From contig BJKQ01000010.1 in NCBI GenBank assembly GCA_006538405.1, forward strand, positions 62,001 to 126,000: a DNA stretch of 64,000 nucleotides. The letters run 5' to 3'. Under the pieces are notes generated by a model that did no database searches, was not told where the DNA came from, and worked only from the letters and a program-made list of their open reading frames with translations. Each line of letters opens with the position of its first letter. Position 1 is the first letter of the stretch. The DNA comes from Hansfordia pulvinata (Eukaryota; Ascomycota; Sordariomycetes; Xylariales). The position numbers and the translations under genes were made by a program. Positions 46,421 to 58,675 of this stretch are shown one piece after another.

Positions 46421-48411
46421 AATAACGTATTACTTAATATCCTTAATATTAATATAATATAATTACTTAATTTATAATAAAGAGATATTAATAATAATTA
46501 TTTACTTAAAGGCTTAATTAACGGAATTACGATTTATACGGGACTTATTTATAATCCTTATTAATTATAAAAACTTAAAATACTTTATTACCTTTTAATT
46601 AATTAATAAATAATAAGCATATAAAAAGGAGGTTTTAATCTTATTTAATTATAACTTTTATTATTAATTAAGTATATAAAGCGTGTAATTAAACGCCTTA
46701 TTATACCGTAATTAAAACACGATAAAGGACGATTTAAGGTATAAATAATTATTTTATCCGGTTATAATATTACCTTTATAAGCGTACTTAAGGTTTTTAT
46801 AAGGCTTATTATAATATAAAAAGGAGTCTTATTTACTTTAAAAAGTAAACATATTCGTAAAAAAAAACTTAACCATACTTTAAAATAAGGGCCTTTATAA
46901 GAATAATATATATATAATTCGTTTAAATAATATAAGAAACGTAACTTATTATTTTTTAAGGTAAATAATTCGCTTTAAATTAAGGATTATATAAATAACG
47001 CTTAAAAAGCCTTACTTTAAAAAGGCCGCGTGTAAATACCGGCTTAAAAATTATTAAAAATAAGGTTAATTAAGCGTACTTATAAATCTTTATTAAAGGG
47101 TTATTTAAATTAAAAAACGATATTCGCGATCTTATTATATAATTATTATTAAGATTTTATATTTTAAAATATAGCACTATTCTTATAGAATTTGAATTAT
47201 AAAAGCGTATATATTTCTTATTAACTTTAATAAAGCCTTTTCGCCTTTTTATTATTATTAAATAGGTTTTAATTTTAAATCTTAATAAATTTTATAAGAT
47301 AACTCCTTATAATAAGACCGGACCACTTAAAATATATTATAATTATTATTAATTAATTACTTAAGTTTATTTAATTAAAAGTAATAAGCTTAATAATAGT
47401 TAAAGCGTACACGATACGGATTTATAATATATAATAAGGTTTTTATAAGTTTTTAATTAATATTATTAATAACCGCGGTTTAAATTAAATAAAAGTCTTT
47501 TAAAGGATATTATATACTTTTATAAGGATTAAGTAAATATTATTAATAACGTATTACTTATAAATAAATAAAGGTATTAAGTAAGGAAATTGAAAGGTTT
47601 AAGCTATTTTATATATAATAATATCTTTTAAATAAAACGATTAACTTAACCACTTTTTAATATATTAATTAACGCTTAATAATAAGACCTTAATAATTAT
47701 AAAGGTTAATTTAAACCGTTTATTACACGGCTTTAATATAAAGGCTATTTAATACCCTTTTAAAAAGGACCTTATAATAAAGATATTAAAAGGTAAAGTT
47801 ATAAAGTTTATAACCCGCTTATATAAAAGGTAAAAGTTAATATAATTTATTATAATATACGCTTAATAATAATAATAAAACGATTTAAATCGCTTAAAAC
47901 GCTTAATAAAGCGCTTTTAAGTTAAGGATAAAGTATAACTTATATTATATAACTTTATAACGGAACGGCCGTTATATAAATTGAATTAAATTTATTAAAA
48001 ATATAAAGTTATAATAATCTTAAACTTATTAAATATAAAGTTAAATATTTTAAAACGAATTTATAAAGTGTTTTATATTAACTTTATAAAGCGTGTAATA
48101 ACGGACTTATTTTTATAATAATTAATTACGGATACTTGTTAAGGCCCGGTTATTATTAAAGACCTTATATTAAGTATAAATAAGGAATTTAAAGTAAAGG
48201 ATATCTTTTACGCCCGTATTAACCTTAATTAAAGCGGATAACACTTAATATTAATTAAATAAAAAGGTTATAATAACCTTATATAAGAATTAATATAAAA
48301 GATAATAATGATAATTATCTTTAAGTGTTTTAAGTTTATATACGGTAATATTTAAATTTATAATAACTTTAACTTAAAAAAGAAGCGTAAAGGGCGTAAC
48401 GGACTTATAAC

Positions 48412-48917
48412 CAAGGTTAATATTATAAGTCATAAATCTTAAGTTAATTTTTAAGTAACTCACGTGAATCACTTTAAATCAGTGATTTTACTAATTCATA
48501 TGAATCTGAATTAGTAAGGTGAGTAACTCACGTGAATTTAAGTTACTTTAAGTTACTTATAAATCAGATTCACGGATTTAAAAAAAGCAATTTTATATAT
48601 AAAAGCAGTATAAATAAGTCTAAAATTAACATATTTTTTAAATAATATATTACAAAGATTTAAAATTTAATAAATATAAGTTTAAAGCTTAAGGTTTATT
48701 TTTATATTAAAATATAAAGTAAACTTTAATTAATAATATTAATTATAATTCATTTAACTCAAAATTACGCTTATAAAAAAGTTTAATTTAATTAAAATTA
48801 AATATAATAAATCCGTGAGTTAATTTATAAGTAACTTAGATTCATGTGAGTTACTTTAAATTAATAAAGTAAATAACTCACATGAATTGGATTCGAGTTA
48901 ACTTATCATTAACCCTG
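48412..48917. mobile_element. hAT-type MITE nested in the LTR element
   Basis: Left end CAAGGTTA (CAGGGTTA with one G to A), right end TTAACCCTG, flanked by the perfect 8-bp duplication CTTATAAC (48404-48411 and 48918-48925). Terminal repeats of about 100-170 bp contain AACTCACGTGAAT and TTCATATGAATC palindromes; they occupy about 48412-48585 and 48811-48917. Eight-base duplications are the hAT hallmark. Inserted after the LTR element. Confidence 0.85.
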
Positions 48918-51849
48918 CTTATAACGTTAATACCGTTAAAAGGTGTTTTAAACTTAATATAAATAAAGTATAAACTTAATATAAATATAATTAAAAATGC
49001 TTACTTAAAAAGGGACCTAAGTATAACACGGATTAAGCATATATATAACTTATATAAAGTGAAAGGCCTTTAATTAAAATAAAACTTAATTATAATACGG
49101 ACTTAACACGGACTTAATATAAAAAGATATTAAGGTTAAAACTTTATATATAAATTCAATAAGACATGGATTAACCACGGGCTTAATATAAGGGTTATTT
49201 AAGACCCGGATTAAGGATATAACTTAATATTAATAAAGGCTATATAAGGATATAATATAAATATAATATAAAGTTAATATAAATATATATTAAACTTTAA
49301 GTTAATATTAATACCTGTTAAAGGCATTGTATAACGGCTTATAACACGTATAATAATAGCTTAATATAACTTATAAATAACATATATAAAAATAATTATA
49401 AAAACCTTAAGAACCTTATTTAAGTTAACACCTTAATTAAAGACTTATAAAATTAAAAGCGATAAAGACGCTTATTATAAGAAAGCTCCTTTTTAAACTC
49501 TTTTTAATCCTTTATCTTATTTAAGTTAAGGTTATTATAAGCTTAATATTATCCGTTATAATAAAAAGGCGACTTTTAATACTTAAAAGAGCGATTATAA
49601 AAGACGCTTATAAATAAGTTTAACTTTAAACATATATTATTAAAGTTAAAACTTATAAATTAAAGGACTTTATTACGATTATAAGTAATATTACGTGTAT
49701 TTTATAAAGCGTTAAAGCGGAGTTAATTAACGCGTATTTAAGATTATAAAAGGGTAAATTAAAAAGCATTATAACCTTTAATAGTATTAATAATAACCTT
49801 TAAGTTTTTAAAAGCGCGTTACTTAACACTTAATATAATAAAAGGATATAAGATAATAAAACGCGTATTAAAATATTAAAAGGTAAACACATGTTTATTA
49901 TAATTAAAACCGCGAGCGGTTTAAAGCGCTTTAAAATTAAGGTGATTAATATAAGGATAATAAAGGGCCGTGTTAATATACTTTAAACGCTGGTATAAAC
50001 GGTCAAAATTATTAATAAGATTAATAAAAATAAACTTAAAGGTTAAAATAAGCTTTAAAACGGTTAATAAGGGTTTATTATTAAAGGAAGTTATAACTTA
50101 AAGTAAATATTATTATTATTAATAAAAAAATAAAATATTATTTAAGCCGGACTTTTATTATTAATAATAAGAAAAAATGTTTTAATTATTATAACTTTAT
50201 TTAAAAGTAAAAAAAAGGCGATAAAGAGTCATGCCAGGTAAAAAACGGCTTAAATCGGTGTTAAAAAAGAGTATTTTTAGGTATATAATGGTATTATAAG
50301 CTTAAGTTAATAAAAGCTGAAGGCTTTTATTATAAACTTAACCCGCCTTTTTAATTCGTTAAAGTAAGCGGTTCACGTTATTAAGACCGCTTAAGAAGTT
50401 AATATATATAATATTAAATTACACGGTTAACTTATTCATTATACTTATTTAAGGCTTATAATAATTAATAAGTATTATTATAAAAAGGTCGATATAATTA
50501 ATTAAGGATAGCTTTATAAAGGTAAAAGAGTCCTTTTTAAAAGTGTTATAAATAAAGTTATTACCGTTAAAAGGATAAGTAAAATCGTTATAAGCTTGCT
50601 TAAAACGATAAATAAGCTATAAAAAAGCAGGCTTAAAAATAACGGTATAATTAAGACCGGTATCATATTTAACCTTATAAGGTTACTTAATAAAGTTACT
50701 TAAATCGATAACGGCACGGATTTATTAAAAAGCGTGTTAAAGCTTAAGTTAAGTTATTAAGGCTTAAAAGTTTTATATATAAAGTATATAATAATATTAA
50801 TATTAAAAATAAGCGTTTTCTTTATTAATTAAGGTATAAAAAAGCTTACTTATAATAAAAGAGCGTTTAATATAATTAACGCACACCTTAAGCTTTTCCT
50901 TAAAGAGCTTTTATTTTAAATTAAAAAATTACTTTTTATAAAAATACCGTTAAAAAGCGCTTCTTAAAAGCCTTCTTTCTTTTACGCTCTTTACGCTTAC
51001 GCTTTTTTTTTTTAATTTACTTAAAAGTGTAACAGTTCTTTTTAACTTAAACGTAATGCTTAAAACAGTTAACTTTTTAAGCGTTAATATTATTATTAAG
51101 GTTGACATTAGAGTTATTATAATAATTATTAAAATTATTATTAAATAAGTTATTAAGATTATCGTTAAATAAGCCGCTTTTATTAAAGTTATTAATAACG
51201 ATATTATTAAAAGGGGTAATAATAAGTGATATATTAAAGCGGATTTAAAAAGTAAAAAAAGGGAAAGATAACGATTAAACGTAAATATAAAATACAGATA
51301 AAAGGTTATAAATAAGGTGTTATAAAGGGTGCAATACGAATAAGTAAGGAAAAAAAAGGAAAAAAAATAAAGGCGGAGAAGTATAAAGACGTAAAATATA
51401 AGGATAAAGATAAAGCGTATAAAGGCGTGACGCTTATATAATAATATAAGCCGTAATTAATTATTATTATATAATATAATAATATAATAACGGTTTTTAT
51501 AAGTATATAAATAAAGATATTATAAGCTATTAAAAAGATAAATATATAAAAAGGGTTATTAAGTAACCACCGGCGATAATAAAAAGATAAAAGTCGTAAC
51601 ACGGACTTAATATAAATATAAGGCGGACCTTATTAACGTATATATAAGGGATAATAAGGAAATTAAAGGCCTTAAACTTAACGTAAAAGGTATTAAGCTT
51701 AATATAAATATAAGTTAAATTAAACACGGATATAACCCGGAAAGGAAACGGATTAAATTAAAACCGAATTAAACATAAATAAGTATTAAAAAGAGCTCGG
51801 CGTTATTTTTTTCCCTTTTTTATTAAGCTTAATTTTAAGTTAAAAGGAA

Positions 51850-52001
51850 TATTATAATCTTAAGCTACGTTTAAGCTTTCCGTTTATAAAGAGACGACGT
51901 AAGCATAAGCCTTTTATTTCCTTTCCTCCTTCCTTTTGTTATTAAGATAAAAAAAATATCGACGCTTTCTCGTTGCACAGCCGTAAGGCTAGTTTATTAT
52001 A
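51850..52001 (+). repeat. 3' LTR
   Basis: 152 bp, partner of 43122-43273, followed by AACCT. It keeps some CG/CA sites (for example CGTTGCACAGCCGTAAGG) that are AT in the 5' copy, so the two copies were mutated unequally. Confidence 0.92.
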
Positions 52002-52006
52002 AACCT

Positions 52007-52316
52007 TCCTTATAAGCTATAAATATATAAGTTATCGAGCTTATATAATTTAATGTATAAGACGTCTTAAAAAATAATTTTATAGTTTTATTATTTAAAA
52101 CTTAATTATTACATAATTTTTAAAAGTTTACTTTATATTGTTATAAATATATATTATGTTATAATAAGTATATAATATGGTTAGAGTTTTAATACTTTTA
52201 AGTGTGATAGCACGGCATACGTACGTTAAGCGAAGTAAACAAACTTAATATATTTATAAAATAAGACTGTTTCTTAATATTTAAAAATAAACGGGCAATG
52301 CTCGTAAAAGTATATA
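52007..52316. other. AT-rich spacer
   Basis: No gene or element boundary recognised between the LTR element and the next MITE. A short less-AT-rich patch lies at 52205-52235. Confidence 0.4.
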
Positions 52317-52324
52317 TTAAAGAG

Positions 52325-52892
52325 CAGGGTTAAAACTATAAATCATGAGTTTTAAGTTAACTTATGACTTATAAGTAACTTATATAAGTTACTTTAAATC
52401 ACTAATTTAAGTGACATACTTAAGTTATTAACTCACGTGTGTTTAATCATATAATCCTAAAGTTACTTTAAAATAGGTTATTAATTTATATAAGTTACTT
52501 TAAGTTACTTACAAGATAACTCACGGATCTCAAGTTTTGAACTTCGTGATATTTTTTATTAAAAAACACGCATATAGTAAGAGTTATTACATTATTCTTT
52601 CTTTTCATAAATCAAGGTTCTTCTTAAAGATGATTACTAAAAAGTGTTTTTATAAGCTCATAAAAAAAATAAAAACGTAAAGCGATATAAATAAATACAA
52701 TATAACGTACTAATAAGTATGAAAGCGGTTACCATACTTACTTTAATTTAGTTAACGCTTATAATATAGATAAATGAGTGAGTTTATAAGCAATTTAAAC
52801 TCACGCGAGTTACTTTAAATTTAATAAAGTGAGTAGCCCGTATAAGTCCGGATTAACGTGAGTTAACTAGAATAAACTTATATTTAACCCTG
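52325..52892. mobile_element. hAT-type MITE, 568 bp
   Basis: Left end CAGGGTTA at 52325, right end TTTAACCCTG ending at 52892. Flanks TTAAAGAG (52317-52324) and TTAACGAG (52893-52900) match at 7 of 8 bases. Long inverted terminal regions contain GTTACTTTAAAT, AACTCACGGAT and CTCACGCGAGTT. Confidence 0.78.
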
Positions 52893-52900
52893 TTAACGAG

Positions 52901-54492
52901 AGTCGGCTATAAACCGAAGCTGTGTTCACTGATTTATAAGAAAGTGGCTTTAAGTTACACCACTTTTACAGCGCCGTGACATTACTTAAAAAGATAAGTT
53001 TTATTAAAATTAAGAAAGCTAAAAAATAATATTTAAATACTATATTTAATAAATCAATAATATGGAATGCTTTTTATAAAAATATCCTGTTAAAGTAATA
53101 TGTACGTAGAACATTATTAATAATTTATAATACGTATTATATAAAAGCATAATAATTAAAATATAAATAAAGAATATTAATAAAATATATATGCATAAGA
53201 GTTATCTTTTATAACGATTAAAAATATTAAGTATAATAGTTTTAAACTGAATATATAAATTTGAAAAACGTTGAAAGTACACAGTTACTTATCTTTATTC
53301 TTTTATAAGCTTATAAACTAACATTTTATATATAATTATTAATTATATAATATCTTTATTCTTATATAAGTTTGTAGAATAACATTTTACATATAACTAT
53401 ATAATAAATATGATAGAATAAATATTATATAAAAAAGATGATATTTTAAATTTTAGTCTTAACTTAATATATATAAAGCCCTGTAATATAATAATACGAT
53501 TGATTGAAAAGAAAAAAATAAGAAAACGAAAAGGAAATAAATAACGAAAGAAAAGCGTAAAAGAGATTAAAAACAACTATGAAAAAGGATAGTAAAAGAG
53601 TATAATAAGAGCTATCGAACAGCGAAAAATTAAAGTTGAAGCTTGAAAAAGACCGAAAAAAAATAAAAAGCAAGGTTAAAACTCATTTAACTTAAGCTAA
53701 TTTACGTACGTTACTTATTTTTTGAACTTATATTCGTGTAAAGTGAAACACGTAATTACAATTTAGTAATATCATTATACGTACTGATTTAAGGTAACTA
53801 ATGTCTGAGCTTAACTTTTCGTAGTTTAAGTCACTTGTTTAATTTCTTAATTCATAAAAATCTTAATAAAAAAGTTTCTATGTAAGTATATTTAAGTAAA
53901 ATAATCTAAAAAAAAAAAGTGATTACAATAATTCTTATACAGTTAATAAGGATGAACCTAGTATATTAAATCAAATAAAGAAAATAACAACTCGGCTTAA
54001 AATATAATAAGTTAATTAGCTATAATACATTAAATAAGCTAATATAAGTTATTATAAATAAATTAATCTAAGCGATATATAATACTTACGTATCTTAATT
54101 TATAAGACGAATATAACTTAAAAATACCGATTTTACTTGTTTTAATTCACGTGATTCTTTAACGCATTTAATTTAATTCATGCTTTATAATCACTTATAT
54201 AAAGTATTATAAAAATAATACATTTTAAGGCTTTAAACTAAGTTATTATATTTAAACTATATAAATATTCTATTTATACGTTGTTAATATTATATCATTA
54301 TTAACAAAATGAATATTACGTTAAAGAAAAGGAAACATTACTTTATTTAAAAAATATCCCTCCTAATTATTAAGTCTCCCTCGTATAATATACATAAGGC
54401 GGTACTCTTATATTATTTTAATTCACGTGAATCCGGATTTATGTAAGTTACTCACTTAACTGATTCAAAGTAGCTTACGTGAATTTAAGTTA
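52901..54492. other. AT-rich stretch with terminal-repeat fragments
   Basis: No gene. CAAGGTTA at 53671 starts a degenerate copy of the hAT-family terminus, and 54415-54500 is another fragment (ATTCACGTGAATCCGGATTT...). A 69-codon minus frame at 53464-53673 is low-complexity and not called. Confidence 0.4.
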
Positions 54493-54744
54493 CTTATAAA
54501 CAGGGTTAGTAATGTTAATCATGAATCTTGAATTGATTCATGAGTAACTCACGTGAATCACTTTAAATCAATGATTGCACTGATTCACGTGAATCTGATT
54601 CATATGAATCTGAATCAGTAAAGTGAGTGATTCATATAAATCTAAGTTACTCTAAATCAGCTTATTAATTTATGTGAGTTACTTTAAGTTATTCATGAAT
54701 CGATTCACGGATTCAAAGATTTTAACTTTAACTTTAAATAAGGT

Positions 54745-55140
54745 TGACTTTAAATTTTAAGTAAATTATAATAAGTAATATAAGTTATATTAATTAAATA
54801 AAGTATTTTAAATATAAGGAATTATATTAATTAAATAAAGTATATTAAGTATAATAAATTATATTAAGTAAAATAGTAAGTAATATTAAGTAAAATGATA
54901 AATAATATTAAGTAAAGTAATAAATTATATTAAGTAAAATAAATTATATTAAGTAAAATGAATTACATTAAGTAAAATGAATTATATGAAGTAAAACGAA
55001 TTACATTAAGTAAATCGAATTACATTAAGTAAATCAAATTATATTAAATAAATCGAATTATATTAAGTAAAATAAATTATATTAAGTGAAATAAATTATA
55101 TTAAGTGAAATGAATTCTAATAAGTAAAATAGAATATTTT
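54745..55140. repeat. 19-bp AT-rich tandem array
   Basis: About 18-20 degenerate units of the type AATTATATTAAGTAAAATG, located just inside the left terminal repeat of the hAT element. Confidence 0.85.
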
Positions 55141-55189
55141 AAGTAAGATAAGTTAATTTAAATATAAAAAGTTACTTTAAACTTAAGTT

Positions 55190-57646
55190 AAAGCTATACT
55201 TTATACATTATTATATACTCCGGTTTCCTCTTCGTTTTCTACTTTATTCTCTTTAAAGTTACTTTCCAGCTCTTTATAACCTTTAAAGCCTTAGCTTTTT
55301 AATAAAATAAGCTAGATTACCGTTGTTAGTAATAAACGATTTCTACTTTTAATAATTATATTACTAGTAGTAGAAAACGTTCGCTTTAATGAAGCAAAAG
55401 TAGCTAGAATAGTTAAATACTGCCTGGCTAAAATACTTAAAATAAGGAATTTAAAAGCATTTCGCTTTTAATAAAGTAATAGATCTTCTTATTAAATTAT
55501 TAATAAATAAAGTAAATAATCAATAAAAAGATTAATTTAACGTACTTTTCAAGAGGCTAATCCTTTATTTAAATAAACTTAAACTTCGTTTTGCATATTT
55601 TACGTAGTATTTCGAGCTCGGTTAAAGTATAATTCGTCGTTTAAATCCGAATCTTTATTTATATTCGAATTTAATGTATTGAATTAGTAATCTCCGTCTT
55701 TTTACTATTTTAAGTTAAAAGGAGTTAATATATATTTAATAAGCTAATATATTTAATAAATTAAGGATATTATTACTTACCTTTAAAATCGTTCGTTTAA
55801 CGTAATAGTTAAATTAGTAATAATTTATAAATAAAAGTGTGATAAACCACTTTCTTTAAATTGTGATACTTTAAAACGAGGGTCTAATATAAGGGATGAA
55901 AAATGCCCTTTATATTCTTTAACTCGGGAAGGGCTAAAAGATCGAGGAAAGTACTTATTTAACTTTTTAATTCCACTTTTAATAGCAAAAATTAAGTCGG
56001 TTAAAATAGTCGTTTAAAATTAATTAATATAATAATAATAGTAATAATAGTAGTAATAACTTACTTTTTTAGGGTCCTCTTCGATTTTTAATTATAACTT
56101 TAAGTAAAAAGCCTTTAAAGAAGCCTTTATTTTAAAGATATATAAGAAACCTTTCGGTAAAGTAATGTAAAATTCGCCTTATAATTTAATAGACGGTTTA
56201 ACGAATATTTCGAATATACCCTTTAAATGCTATGATAAATACTAGTTAACTTCGTTAAAGAAGATACTTTTATATTCAGCATAATTAATAACTCGTTTAA
56301 CATAAATTAATGCCGGTTTTAATTATAAAACCGTGTTAATTATATTATAAGTTGAATTCTAACGAACAACGTGATTTAAATTAATAAGTTAATAACTTAA
56401 TATTTTAATTAAGTAATAATATTATAATAAAAATAAAATAAGGCTTACCGGTAGGAATCTTCGTTTTATTAAAGTTATCCGGAATTTCGTTTGTTTCTTT
56501 ACTTCGGTTTATTACTTCGATAAGCTGTCGATTAACTTCAGAAGTATATTTCGTAATAACGGTAATTCGACGAACTCGGTTAATCAAATTTAATTTATTT
56601 AATAAGTTAATAATTTAATTTAAAGGATAAATAAATAAATAAATAATAATAAACTTACTTGCGAGTAATGTTAATCTTTTGGTTAAAATTAGTTAAACTC
56701 CTTATTTATTTCGTTAATATAAGGAATAGCAAAGTTAATATAACGAATTAATTCATTATTACTATCATCGTTTAATATATAACTTTTAATATCATTTAAA
56801 CAATAATATTAATTATATAAGAATAATAACCTATATCGTTATTAAACTCTTCTATTATTTCGTCTTCGTATTTTTCTTTAAAGGCGTCGATAAAAGTATT
56901 ATTATTACTGGTGTTATCCTGAGTAATACTATTAAATTAAGTATAAATAGTTAATAATGAATTAATTAATTAATTAATTAAAGAAAAAAAGGGATAACAT
57001 ACCTTAAAACATTTTAATAATATGATAATGCTAGAAACGGTGCTAATGCTGATTTAAATTCTTCATGAATATTAAATCCGGTATAAGCGGTATTAATATT
57101 AATAAAGCCCATTAACTTAAAAACTAAGTTGAATTCGTTATCAATATAATAGTAAACGATACTTAAATATAACGTATTCGTATTAAACTTCCAAATATTA
57201 ATAATTAAGGAAAGCTTTCTAAAATTATTAATATAAAAGTTTAATTCGTTATTAATAACATTAACGTTATTAATAAATGTGGTATCGAGGATTTTTCGCA
57301 AGTTATATCGATTAATAGTTAATAAATCCTTATTATTAATTATTAAGTTAATTAATGAATTATTAAGTTAATTAATGAATTATTAAGTTAATTAATTAAT
57401 TTTAAGCCAAAAATAATAAATAAGGTTATAATTTACGTTTTTAAATAACTTAATAAGTTATTAAACGACAGGTCATTATCGATTAAAAACGATAATACCT
57501 TTAAATAAAACTCGTTTTCGTTAAACTCTTTATAAGAAGTAATTGCCCGAACTTGTTTTCGGTTCGTGAAATCGAAAACTGTTGCCGTAGTTGTATTAAC
57601 TTCGCTCCCTTTATTATTAATTAAAGTAAGTAAGTAAGTAAGTAAA

Positions 57647-57685
<39 letters not shown>

Positions 57686-58196
57686 TTAAAGTAATTAAGT
57701 AATTAAGTAAATATAAAGGCCTTTAACTTACTTAATTTTCTAGTTTTTTCTGTTTCTTTACTATAAGCAATATCGGGATGCTTATTATCGTAATGTCGTC
57801 CATGATTCGAAGAGCGGAATTTACGAACTATATTAACCGTTTTTTAATTGCACTTATTAAAGTTAATTAATAATAATATAAAATAAAGAAAGAATTAAGT
57901 AATAAATTAAGTAATAAGTAAAATAATAAATAAAGTAAAAAATAAACTTACATAGTACAATTAATTTCTATTTGCTTAAGCTTCGAAAAATCGATAAGTA
58001 AAAGCGTAACTTCAAAAAGACCACGCTTAAAAATATAAAAAGATTTAAATAAAAAAGGTAAAGTAAAATCAATTTAATTCTCTTTATCCTTTTCGTAACG
58101 AAAACGAGGTAGAAAAGTGTTAAAAACGTTAATGAACGCTTCTTCACTTATAAACGACTCGGTAACGTCCGGTTCGGAAGTAAGAAAGTCAGACAT
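55190..58196 (-). pseudogene. Decayed hAT-family transposase
   Basis: Read from 58196 downward on the minus strand. MSDFLTSEPDVTESF (58196-58074) looks like the start. A BED-like segment NHGRHYDNKHPDI is near 57764-57815. LSFLIDNDLSFNNLLSYL at about 57436-57500 matches the hAT 'IxxxDLPFxxVE' region. 57301-57014 gives LSLIINIWKFNTNTLYLSI...YTGFNIHEEF, the hAT 'TDGWxSxN...ITAHYI...HTGENI' core. IKSGIKKLNKYF with LILDPRFK is at about 55865-56000. The hATC dimerisation region ILARQYLTILATFASLKRTFSTT with IIIKSRNRLLL is at about 55300-55450. Stops, frame changes and long AT linkers separate these pieces, so no functional protein is possible. The order and spacing fit one transposase. Confidence 0.8.
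57627..57685. repeat. (AAGT)n microsatellite
   Basis: About 14 AAGT units with one AAAT interruption, inside the hAT relic between coding fragments. Confidence 0.9.
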
Positions 58197-58394
58197 TTTA
58201 AGTAATAAACTTAAAATAAAAGGGTCGAAGGGTTGGTTAAGTAATGTAAAAGTGTGATTTATTATAATAAAGATAATTAAATACGTTGCTTTATAAAATA
58301 AGTAAAACTTAAAGTAAAGGGGAAGCATGGTTTATATAATATTATTGTCGGTTACATTAAGTTCGTAACATGTTAAAAATAACATATAATTAAA

Positions 58395-58675
58395 CTAAAA
58401 ATAATAACCGAAAAGAAGGGGTAACAAAGAATAAAATAGGTTACCGAAAGGAAGGAGTAAAAAGGAATAAAATAGGATTACTAAAAAGGAGGGCAGAATA
58501 TTAAAATAAGAACCGAAAAGAAAAGGCAAAAAAGAATAAAAAGGATTACTGAAAGGAAAGGGTAAAGAGGAAAAAATAGGTTATCGAAAGGAAGGGGTAA
58601 AAAGGAATAAAATAGAATTACCGAAAGGAAGGGGTAAAATATAAAATAATAACCGAAAGGAAGGGATAAAAATAA
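58395..58675. repeat. 35-bp purine-rich tandem array
   Basis: About eight units built on ACCGAAAGGAAGGGGTAAAA with GAATAAAATAGG spacers, beside the 5' end of the hAT transposase relic. Confidence 0.85.

Larger units (their letters stand above)
43122..52001 (+). mobile_element. RIP-degraded Ty3/Gypsy LTR retrotransposon, 8.88 kb
   Basis: Two 152-bp direct repeats (43122-43273 and 51850-52001) form the LTRs, each flanked outside by AACCT (43117-43121 and 52002-52006), a perfect 5-bp target duplication. Both LTRs begin TATTATAATC and end TTTATTATA; TG and CA ends hit by RIP would give this. A purine-rich AAAAGGAA lies directly before the 3' LTR. The plus strand around 45880-46420 reads in one frame as decayed Gypsy reverse transcriptase. 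Gag and integrase are too decayed for me to place. The stretch 48.9-51.8 kb is unusually long for a 3' non-pol part and may hold further nested insertions. A 506-bp MITE is nested at 48412-48917. Confidence 0.88.

Noticed and set aside
51306..51727. Minus-strand hydrophobic frames in the LTR element
   Set aside because: Composed of Ile/Leu/Tyr/Phe codons expected from AT-rich DNA; not membrane proteins.
53464..53673. 69-codon Phe/Ser/Leu-rich frame
   Set aside because: Product of an A/G-rich tract on the opposite strand, low complexity.
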